Assembly (NCBI RefSeq): GCF_905163445.1
Contig: NC_053190.1
Span: 17,765,001 to 17,829,000 of the forward strand
Length of the DNA stretch: 64,000 bases
Direction: 5' to 3'
DNA from: Pararge aegeria
Lineage: Eukaryota > Arthropoda > Insecta > Lepidoptera > Nymphalidae
The position numbers and the translations under genes are program-made. The first letter of the stretch is position 1. Each line of letters begins with the position of its first letter. The notes beneath the pieces were generated by a model that saw only the letters and a program-made list of their open reading frames with translations, was not told where the DNA came from and made no database searches. Shown piece by piece: positions 12,601 through 24,600 of this stretch.

Positions 12601-15600
12601 ATGTGTAATAGTTAAGTTTTGATTTGTTGATATGTCTGTTTTAGTGTTAACGCAGGTTTATATTGCGACAGTCTCTGGCCACACACATCTATGGCACACC
12701 TGGCATAAATTTTGCCCAATGTAAAAAAATATTTTTACGTTTTAGTATTTATTATGTATATAAAGTATGTAAGTTATGTATATTCAGATACAAATTTACG
12801 GATGCCATTTACAATCATCTGTATTTTTGAATCATAACGCGTGCCACTAACGCGCACGAGTTTCCTCTCAGAATGAGAAGGTTTCGGCCTATGGAGGGAC
12901 TATTCTGTCTGCCATTCGCAGCCAGCGTGGTAAACTACAGTCGAAACATATCTTTTCCTAAGACACATTAACGTTCCCCGATAAACTTCTGTCCTCTTTT
13001 GCGTAGCAACGGAATGCAACAAAAACGGAGATTGCGCTTTTGTATGTGTAATAAATAATCATTAATCATGAAGTGATATCCATATTAATGAAATAAAAAA
13101 CTCGGTACAGCGTCGCTCATGAAAGTCTTTGCGAAAGCGTCGCACACGAAATTAGTCGGTCATACCCCGACGAAAATTTACACGAGTTCTAAGTTACACA
13201 AGACATAGTCTCCCGGCGTATGAATTGATGTACGGCGACGGATTTGATGTACACGGAAAGTATCATCCGTTGCCAGTCACTGTCTCAATGTAAAGGCCGC
13301 TACGTACTTAACGTGGTAAGGGGCCTTACTACCATCGCTTACAGCAGTAATATTTTAAAATGTCTTATAATATGACATACCTTGAGTCCTAAACATAACG
13401 ATTCCCAAAATGTCAACGACATTAAAATAATACTGCTTTAAGTAGTAAGGCGAGACGTGGATTTGATGTGTTGAAACTAAAACACGGAAAAGTGTATAGT
13501 AAGATTAATAAGTTAAGTATGCAGCTGCCTTAAAAACTTTTTAGCGCTTTCACAATATCTGATCTTAAGTTAGTTTTGGTAACTGGGGGCTTATTACCAT
13601 CTTTAGCAGTGTTATTTTAATATTGTTTTGTAATTATATTTATAGACCTAAGACACATATTTGCTTTTAAATTGAAAATTATCACATTATGTTAAATTAG
13701 GGTACACTGCAATTTTTCTTACTCATCTTATAAGGTAAACAATATTTCCATAAGTACGATGAATAAAAGAAAAACAAACAAAATAGAGCCTTCCTTATCA
13801 TCAGATTAAGTTTAAGAAGAACCAATTCTTAAATTGAATTTTAACATAATGTTTTATTTAAATTTAATTGCACATTAATTAATCTGTAAAAATGTTTAAA
13901 TACACACTTTCTTTAAATTAGTTTTTTGTTGGTTTCGTTAAGTCTACGGTGATGGCTCGATATCTTATATCCTCAGGAATGTCAAGGTAATAAGTCTAAT
14001 ATCATATAAAATAATGCTTTAGCGACGATAGCAAGCCCCCATATTATATTATAGACTATAATATATGAATGTAAATTTTGGCTATGTTTTATTTATTCTA
14101 AGGTAAATGTTTAATGTTTAGACAAAATAAAGCGGTACGCTGAGAAAGTTATCGTTTATTTTTAACAAATTTTTTACCAGAATATTTTATTTTGTTTTTA
14201 TTTCGTGCTGCTACAATGTGTTTATTATCCGTATATCCCCCGGCTTTGTCTGGGTGTGACTCGTTGGGAACACCGTAATTTTTGATAGGTTTATTACGTA
14301 GCTCCGTACTCTGGGCAAGTAGGTACTTCTTTCTGTCTTGCTATTACTGCAGCCTGCCCCCAAAACAAAATGGCCGTGTTCCACGTAACATGCACGTAAG
14401 GTTTAACACCTAGGTACGTTTCGGGTTGATGGCTACAGGACGGCTTGTAGAACCTGTCCTTGCTTGCCCTGCGATGTGTTGCTGTGTTTATACGCGATTA
14501 TATTGAACTTCCATTAGCTTGGTCCTTAAATAATAACAAAAATGTTCCCGTAATTGAACAAGAGGGATGTTTAGCCATAATTTTACATTAAAGGTCGATA
14601 TTGGATATAAGCAGGCGTTACTTTGCGGAAATCCATAATATATTATGAAAACTAGCTGACCCGTGCAACTTCGTCTGCACCAAATCGGTTATTACCGGAA
14701 AACACGAATAAAATGACATTTTCTAAAAATGAATCCTAGCCAGATCGATGTATCGCCTCCGAAACCCCCCTGTATAGTAAATTTCATCATGAAAATCGTT
14801 GGAGCCGATTCCGAGATTTCAATTATATTATATACAAGAATTGCTCGTTGAAAGATATAAGATTAAGCTTAATTTGCTATAAGTACTCCGCGAACAGCAG
14901 GAGAATTGTTAAGTCAACAATTTTTCTTTGTGAAGTCAACATCTGAGAATGCTCCGGTTTCGGAACGAAACGTGCGTAGAGCGTACATTGCCGAGGATCT
15001 GTTTGGTGTGGAGTATACGGTTTGAAGTAATTATAAATTACCGTACAGTATCTCCTGCTGTTCGCGGTGTATAGCAAATTATGCTTAATTTTCATAAAGG
15101 TCGATAATTAAAGAGATGTTCAAGAAAGTAAATAACGAATTAATGAAGATTTGAATAAGTACTTTCAAAAACATTGGATTTTCGTGACATTTTGAATCCC
15201 CATTTCATCCCTTCATTTAATTGAAGCTTTTTAGATTACATTTTTTTTTCAAAATAGCAGCCACACATCGCATTGTTAGAAATTCGAAGAAAAGCTATTG
15301 TTTTAGTATTTATAAAGTACAAGGACTCGTTATGTTACCTGGCGTAGCGGTTTTGCTGTCATTTTATAGGTAAAAGTTCCCGAGTTCGACTCCCAGAAGG
15401 GAATATTAAATTTAAAATTTTCCTTCGCTGGTTTTTTGGGAGGCTTTGGACGCGGCTAGTTCTCAACCTAAAAATCGTTCCGGTAGGATGCCGCGTGGAA
15501 CCCACTGGGGCTTAAAATAACTTTCTCTGGTGGTGGTCTGGTGAGGCTTCGGCCGTGTTAGTTAGTGGCCGTCACAGACGTGCCGCTAAGCGATTTAGCG

Positions 15601-18600
15601 TTCCGGTACGACGTCGCCTAAAACCGATTAGGGATATGGGTTTAATATAACTGCTATACCCTTATTAGGTTTTGCATCCATCTTAGATTGCATCATAGCT
15701 TAAACACCAGGCCAGAGCTAACTTGTGGAATATAAAAAAAAAAATGTAAGATAAGTTGGCATCCGTAGCATGTGGTTTAATAACATCTCTTCCTTCAGAA
15801 TGCTTTAGGTCTGCCCGTAGCAAAGGCCATGATGTCTGAAGACGGTGAGTGTATCGAATGGAAGTATAACTTGGTACTGGACGGGCCTGCTGAAGTATGG
15901 CTTCTGGGGCTGGAGCATACCATGAGGGTTGTGTTACGAGACGTAAGGGATGTTTCTCAGTATTTGTTTGTCTTTTGCAGCCCATGTTTTTGGCACAGAA
16001 TTTAGAACATACAGAATCCTTGTACAAGACTAATATTAGAGCATCAAAAACCACTCCACTTTAGTAGGTTTTCTCGTAGAGGCGGTTAGTCACTTCGTAC
16101 CATTTAGCAGATGACTGTAATTATTTTACCTCTGATATTCTAAACGTTTACACACACATGTTCTAAACGTTTCTCACTCTTTCTCGCGGTGTGGAGTAAG
16201 GCGTTCACACACACAATAGTAATGAATTTTATTTCAGGCATAGCCCATATACAGTGCAATTGGTAGAGTCACTACAAACAGACATACTTAACGTTTCAAA
16301 AGTGCTTGTATTAGGCCTACTTGTATAAATACTACTACTTAGGTATATAAATGAATTTTGAAGTGACATTTTAAAAAACTAACATTAAAAGGAAATTAAG
16401 TTAAATTAACAATAACAACAATATGCATACAATGCACTGCATATAATAATTGGTAAATGAGGACTCTGTATGTTCTGAATTTTGTGGTTATTGGGTTGTT
16501 TCCAATATCCGGAGGCTACCTATCAAAGACTAACATTTTTTTACTCTAATAGGCGAATAGATGGTTTTGTGGTAGTAAAGCTTCTGCCGCTAAGCAGCAT
16601 TGTTGCAATGCTGTTATCCGGTCTGAAAGGCGTGTTTGCCGGTGTAATTACAGGCACGTGTGGCTTAACGCCTATGCCTACAGTTGATGGACACAGGGCG
16701 GCATGTTGCAAGACGTGCTCCTTGCATGCCCAGTGGAGTGTTGATTTTTATAGGCGATGGTTTCCACTTACCATTAGGTGGGTTATCAGCTTGGTCCGTC
16801 AATTATAACAAAAAAATAATGTCACTTTTTGATGCGATGGTAGGCAGTGCTTTTGTGCATGTATGAAATGCACGCCACTGATGTACATTAGGAATGTACA
16901 TTATAAAGAAGTTATCTACGGTAGGGGGTAGATAACGACAGCGTCTTAAGGTTAGCTGATAGATTATCCCTTCGTTACATTAAAATAAATATATAGTAAG
17001 GTATTCTGGGATCCTTATAACCTTAGGAACCTTATAATTACGGATACTTATTTGTATCAACAATTTTTCCAGCAACTAATATTGACAAAGGCGGCACTGA
17101 GAAAATGTCGATATCAGCGAGAGCAGTGGATTAATGACTATCCAGGTCAGCTCGGTATTACTTGCAGCAAGGTACCTTTTTTTCACTTAAACTAACAAAT
17201 TTTCGTTATCTTATCCTGTAACTAAGACAAGTCCACAATATTCATCACCATCAACATCTTTACGAACGAAGCACGTACGCTTGGAGATATTTTTGTTGAG
17301 ATTACCACATGCCACGGTTTTATCCAGTTAACTCCTTTTCTGGCAACATTTGGGTTACCAACGCTGTGCTTTCCGGTAGGTACGGGGTCCTAACAGAATG
17401 TCAGAGCAAAGTCCGAGTCAAAAGTCAGATTAGAACTCACTGCGCTAAATCTCTAACCCTTGTTCTTCCACTGAAACTTCTCATTTATGATTTAACATAG
17501 GGACTTTAAGTATATCTCTGCATCGCTCGCTGAGGGATTGTGAGATTCCATAGTCAGCGACTACAGAATTGAGAACGTACAGAAACCCTACACGACAAAT
17601 ATTGAAGCATTAAAAACCACTCCACCTTAGAAGTGCTTTCCGAACAGGGGCTTAATCGCTTCATTCCATCTAGCAGTTGACAGTAATTATTGTACCTCTA
17701 ATTTTATGTTCTATAAGTTTACCATAATTGGGAAAAAGTTTGCGAACTAGCAACCTATCGCGGGTGTGAATTTTTTTTGGACATATGTGGTTATGAATGA
17801 ATGAGGGTTCTGTTTGTTTTTAATTCTGTGTCAGCGACCATGTTTCGGAGCAATAAGTTAACTTGGGTATACGCATTGAGTGATTGGAATAGATGTCGTG
17901 GGATTTCGAACTTCTGCCCATCCGAAGTGTTTTCGAACTAGTACATATGACCTAGGACTTCTAGGGAGATATTATATACCTCTGAACGGTTATCAACAAC
18001 ACCAGAAATAATAATCCTTCGTAATCCTTAAAAAACAGTCACATAGACAGACAGACATACTTATAACCGCGAGATTTCCACGCAAATCGCCCTGTTAAGA
18101 ATCGGGCTCGTGATCCGTGTCTGGATAGATGATTCCGTGTCACGCAATTTTAAACGTAAGTAAGTAGGTACCTACGTGTAGTTAGCGAGTTCTTAAAAAA
18201 TAAAAATTTAAGATACAATGGACCTCTGACTGCACTCGGACGCTTTGTCGCTGTGAAATAATGAAAGAAAAAAAGCCACTGAAGAAACTACGCAAGAAGC
18301 AGAACCAGATCTTAGCAACGCTGCAGATGATGTCCAGGAAAGAGATCACCAAGATTCTGCGGTGCAAAGTGAACGCGCTGTGCGTTATAGAGATACATTC
18401 TAGGGACACTGTGGATAGGATGTATAAGATGGGTAAGCATTCTTTGCTCTTGAACCTTTACTTAGATGGAAAGTGGGTTTGCAAGCATAGTGCCAGATAA
18501 CTTGTGGGAAAATTCTGCTCCTTTTTCCAAAAACCGTGGTACGCTAAAACGACCTTGGCGCGATGAGCTACGGAGAATTTCATTTGACTGCCCCAAAAGG

Positions 18601-21600
18601 CACAAAATAGGGGGCTGTGGAAAGATCTTAATTGGTAGGAGGGGGCTGTGAAGAGATCAGAGGGAGACCTTTGCTCAGTTGTGTGACAATGCGACCTTTG
18701 AAATTCTGAAACCGCCGTGGTTCAGTGAGGAAAGTGTGGTCTAAACTTTTGATTTGACTTTAATTCTTAATACTTCACAGGCTTTAGATGTACTTTATGT
18801 ACTGTCTTTGAGGCTTATCTGTGAAACCGAAAACCTAATAGTTATTAAGTAAAATACAAAAATCAGATACAGCTCATCACATGAAAAATTTAATTATGTG
18901 ACTCTGACTGCCACTTTATGAGTTAAGGGACTGAAACGATCAAACGAACTATCTCTAGAAATATAAAATTTTGCTAGGCGACTAATCGCAAATATAAAAA
19001 TGTTCTTGCTCTGTGTCAATTAAATGCAATGATATTCCCAGGTTGCATGTCAGTGACAGCGTTCGAGTGGTTCTCTCAGCTGAAGTTCTACTGGGACCGC
19101 GAACGCGAGGACTGCTACATCAGGCAGACGAACACCAATTCCATCTACACTTACGAGTATATTGGCAATTCGGGACGCCTCGTCATCACACCGCTCACTG
19201 ACAGGTGATGGGGAATACTTCTGACATGCCATCCATTTACTAAAAGCTCAGGAAGAACCTGGTTGCGCATTACGTAACCCCCGTGTGCGTAACCAGGTTC
19301 TCACTGAGTTTAACTTGGTTAGGTTGCTAGCACCCATTATGGGTCTCCTCCCAGATTGAGGTGGGCTAAGCGTCACTGGGCCAAAGTGAGGATTGGTAGA
19401 CTTTACGCCTAGAACAGCTATATGTGTTAGGCGAGAAAATGGGTAATGGACATTAGTAAATAGCGGGGCGCATCTTAGAGCCTCTGGTAAGTTTTATTGA
19501 TTACTAGCGGTCCCTCCAGGTATTAGTTAAACCTCAAAAGATAGATATATCGCTATTGAACAACTTTGACATACACGATTATATCGAAACTTTAACCGTT
19601 TACACAGCAAACGCAGCGGAATCTCTAAAAAGGAAAAATAAACCCCGATTTTGAAACATTCTTGGCTATGCTCCTTTTGGTCTTAGCGTGATGATATAGT
19701 CTATAGCCTTCCTCGATAAATAAGCTATCTAACATAATTTTTCAAATCCGTCTGGTAGAGCCTGAGATCATCGCGGGAAACAAACTCTTCAGCTATATTC
19801 TTTAGTATAAGATTAAAAAAACCAAAGATCATCTTCCGCAGATGTTACATTACCTTGACAACAGCACTTCACTTATTCCGCGGCGGCAGTCCTCAGGGGC
19901 CGGCCGGTACCGGCAAGACGGAAACCACGAAGGACCTCGGCAGAGCTCTGGCCAGATGGGTCGTTGTGACCAACTGTTCTGATGGACTCGACTACAAGTC
20001 TATGGCTAAATGTTTTGCGGGTTAGTTTGCTATTCTGAACCAAGCGGCGAACCAATTTACTCCAGGCTCTTTTCTCATTAATATCGGGTGCTAGAATGCT
20101 ATGCCGGGTATGCTATGGCAGTGGATGTGAATACAAAAGTCAAAGTCAAAAGTGTAAGTATTCAAATACGCCCATGGATGGCACTTTAAATGCGTACATT
20201 ATAAATAAATAGATATACCTACTAGGAGAGTACACACGTCGCCGCCATGTAGCCCCAAAGTAAGCGTAGCTTGTGTTATGGGTATTAAAATAGCAGATGA
20301 ATATTTTTGTGAATAAAATACACATACATTCTCATAGTATACAGATAAACACCCAAAAACTGAAAACATTCATGTTCATCACACAAACATTTTTCCTGTT
20401 ATGGGAATCGAACCCATCGCCTTGGATGCAGAAAGCAGGGTTGCCAACTGCGCCAACTGGTTGTCAAATTACATGAGAAATGTGTACACGATAGTGAGAT
20501 GATGGCGATAACCATATTCGTAGACTTAAAACTAAAGCTACGATGATTCCAAACGCGTCCTGGTCATAAAGATGCCCGCAACAAAATTATCCGGGTGTTT
20601 TTTCTGTTATCACCATCTCGCATTGTCAAATGTCAATACAGTTGTCACTACCACTCTTCTCATGGTTGTCGTAGGAGGCGACTACGGGAATAAAGTGGAT
20701 TTCAGGCAGCACCGTCGTCGGTGCTTCAACTAGCATCTACTTTGAACACCGACTCGCCTGCCCAGCGTTGTGATTATGGAAAAATCATCCCTTTGGGCAT
20801 TTAGTCCTGCAGTGGACTGTTATAGCCTATTATTGGTTGGGTCAATTGAATAAATAAACAAATATACTACTGCAAAACACACATCGCCATCTAGCTCTAA
20901 AATAAGCGTAGCTTGTGATGTGGGTACTGAGATGACTGATGAATATTATCATGAATAATCTACATAAATACTTATAATATACATAATATATGTTCATCAC
21001 ACAAACATTTTGGCTATTTGTTATCTACTACAAGTTAGCCCTTGACTGCAATCTCACCTGGTGGTAAGTGATGATGCAGTCTAAAATGGTAGTCATACCC
21101 CTAATAGGTTTCTACGAGACATAACACCGGAATATTAAATCGCTTAGCAGCACGCGGTGGTAACTAGCCAAAGCCTCCCACCAGACAAAATTACTGACAC
21201 ATGTGGCCTTACACCTACGCCTCCAGACACAGGGCGGGACGTTGCAGAACATGTTCCTTGCATGCCCTGCGAAGTGTTATTCGGTTTATAGGCGATGGTT
21301 TTGCCCTCACCCTCAGGCAGGCCGTATGCTAGGTCCGTCAAATATTATCAAGCAGGCAGCCTTGAAACAACGTTTTAACGTGTTCTCCAGGGATAGCTCA
21401 AAGCGGTTGCTGGGGCTGCTTCGACGAGTTTAACCGCATCAACATCGAAGTGCTGTCGGTGGTCGCACAACAGATTCTCGCAGTGTTGCTCGCCTTGTCC
21501 CTCAACCAGAAGCGTTTCGTGTTTGAGGGCTCCGACATCAAGTTGGATGGCAACTGCGGCATATTCATCACCATGAATCCTGGGTAAGGAATTAGGCTGA

Positions 21601-24600
21601 GATTTATAGTCTTGTCTTTGTCCAGACTCTTCTTGAATTGGAAATTTCGCGAGAGTGTGAGCATTTTTTGGGTGAGCAGAAAGAGTGAAACTCGAGTCAA
21701 CAGTAATAAGTTGCGGACCAAGATAGCAAGTAGGTGGAAAACCATCGCCTATAAACAGAGCAACACTTCGCAGAGTATGCAAGGAACAGATCCTGCGAAG
21801 AGACTTTCATCAAATTAGGCTGTGATCTATAGTTTTCTTTGTCCGTCTCAGACCTTCATCATCATCATTATCGACTTTATCTACAGGGTCCTTGGGGTCC
21901 TCTTAGAATGCGAGGGTTAAGTTGACACGCCCTTGAGAACAAGAGAGACCTTAAAACTAATATTAGGCTATGTAATAAAAGTTGGAGTATGTAGTAAAAG
22001 TCGTTGGTTGTTGGTTTCATATAGACTGATTTATGCAAGTCATTCATACATTGACAAAAGACATACTTTCACCTCGATGTCCATAGATGGCGCTACTTGT
22101 ATTAATTAACATTATATTTGATAATATTCTAACACCCCCACTTTATCAAAATAACAACACTTTCAAAGTATTACATACAGTGGACACAAAAAAAAAACTT
22201 TTAAACTCAATATACAAAAACAAATACAGTATACAGTCCTGCCTTGGCTATTCTAAATTAACAATTCCAAAATCTTTCATGAACTTATAATGTTTAACAG
22301 CTGGCAGACCTTTGGTTAGTTAGTTATTCTAACACTATTTTCTTCAGAACATACTGAAATTCGGACGTTTTAACTATATTCTAGGTATGCGGGTCGAACA
22401 GAATTGCCCGATAACTTGAAGTCAATGTTCCGTCCGATAGCAATGTGCGTTCCTGATTCACTTATAATCGCCGAGAATACTCTGTTCTCGGATGGTTTTA
22501 CTGCGTACAAGATTAACGCAAAGAAGGTGAGGTTTCATCGTTGCTTGTTTTTTTGCGCTGACATTAAGGATATTGTTACGTGCCAGTTTTCGAAGGTTTT
22601 AAATAGTACAAGAAGAACCATGTTTACTCGGAAATCGTTAAAAAGTAAACAAAAGGAACGATCTAAAAACGTGTCGAAGTATGCCGATTCTTGGAATTAC
22701 TTTGTTTCGTCGTAGGTACTTATTTACACGTTACTTGCAACATTACATTCCTAGTTTTAAGGTTATAAGGATAGCAATCGTCGTTTCGGGGAACACTCCA
22801 AAATGTGACATTCGGAGATCAATCACCTCAGACCATTATTGAACTCCTAAAAGCTGTATATGCGGAACAACCTCGTTAGTCTAACATGTTTAACGACGGA
22901 TAACGTGGGCCTCGGTTCGAATTCCGGGTCAGACCATAACTTGAGAATTCTCATTACCAGCCCGGAGTTAGGAACTAGGCGTTATCAATCCCGACCCGGT
23001 TAAGCTGAATATTCTTCCATAGTGAGAAGGGGTTAATGCCGTGGTCCACCACTCTGTCCCAGTGCGGATTGGTGGACTCCACACGCCTTTGAGAGTATTA
23101 TGGAGAAAGGAAAACATCGTGATCGTCTTTTTCTTTCGCCGTTTAAACAAGTGATATTTTAATTGCTTAGCGCTTATTTAAATTGCTCAGGTCTTCACTT
23201 TATACCAATTGGCAATGCAGCAGTTGTCAAAGCAGGATCATTACGATTTTGGCTTACGCTCCATGGTTGCGCTTCTTCGATACGCCGGCGTTAAGCGGCG
23301 AGCCTATCCGAATTTACCCGAGCAAGAAGTGAGTTTCTCTTTTACACATTTTTGCGGAAGCGTCCATCCTTCATCATATTGACTCATTACTGGCCCACTA
23401 GCGTGCCCTGTACAGGAATATATCGTGCAGTCACTACTTTCAAACGTCAATTTCCATACAATAAATAAACAAAAGTGACGTTTGACAGCACTGATTGCAA
23501 GATTTACGCCTGTCGCAAGCCTGTCGCGAGATACGTAATCACCCTGCGGGTCTCTTTACACAATGAGAAGACGTTAAGGCCGTAGTCAAACACGCTGGCC
23601 CAGTGCGGATCAGTGGACTTCGCCCACCTTTTTTTTCAATAAATAATGCAATAAATATACTTAGACAATACACACATCGCCATCTAGCGCCAAAGTAAGC
23701 GTAGCTTGTGTAATGGGTACTAAAATTACATACATAAATACTTATAAACAAATACAACACCCAGGCACCGAAAAACATTATGCTCATCACACAAACATAC
23801 CTCAATCAAACCCTTGTCACGGAAAACAGGGTCACTGCTCATTGCCCCAATCGGCCTTTGAGAACATTATGGAGAACTCTCAGACATGCAGGTTTCCTCA
23901 CGATGATTTCTTCCACTGTTGAAGCAAGTGATATTTTAATTGATTAAAACGCACATAACAGAAAAGTTAAAGGTGCGCTGGGTTTCGAACTCCCTCCGCT
24001 CGTGAAGTCGAAGTCGTAAGTCCTGCCCACTGGGCTATCACCGCTTACTAAAATTTATGCGAAAGTGTGTTTGTTTGTTCTTACTACACGCTCTAAGTAA
24101 GCAACCAATCAACTTGATTTTTGGCATAGAGTTAGTTCAAAGGACGAAGAGTGACATAGGCTTCTTTTTATCGCTGGAAAACCAACGCTTCCCACGGGAT
24201 TTGTAAAAACCGTAATAAACGAGGACAATAGATTGTTATCAATGAAAACGGCAAATAAGCATGTCTGTTGTATGGGAGCCCCTTAATTTAATTTTAATTT
24301 GTATTTGTTGTTATAGCGGCAACAATAATACATCATCTGTGAAAAAAATTAAACTAACTAACACGGTTCATGAGAAACACGGACACGCGACGGACGGAAG
24401 GACAGCAGAGTTTTAGTAATAGGGTTTTAGTTCCCTTTAGGAACTCTAAAAACAGATCATTCCGTTCTTTCCTGTTTCTAAAGAAGTGTAAATCGATGTG
24501 GATTATTTATTTAAAAACGCATTTTAATATCAGATGGTGATCCTGGCCATGCGTGACATGAACGTTGCCCGTCTGACAGCAAAAGACGTGCCTCTATTCG

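Larger units (their letters stand above)
15985..17725 (+). repeat. Direct repeat pair flanking exon 13
   Basis: About 165 bp at 15985-16150 recurs at 17555-17725: both read acatacagaatcc or acgtacagaaacc, then aaaaaccactcca, then the tctagcagttgacagtaatt block. The copies are diverged, 1.57 kb apart, one on each side of exon 13. Confidence 0.5.
23375..24048 (-). mobile_element. SINE family 2 with two nested insertions
   Basis: Near full-length SINE 2 (gagaagacgttaaggccgta, ctcagacatgcaggtttcct, ending at the reverse tRNA-like head ccactgggctatcaccgctt). It is interrupted by a foldback MITE (about 23405-23535) and by a SINE family 1 (23639-23857). Confidence 0.65.

Noticed and set aside
22087..22290. 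67-codon frame in the exon 17-18 intron
   Set aside because: Asparagine- and lysine-rich composition as expected from AT-rich intron, no splice sites in phase and no similarity to dynein.
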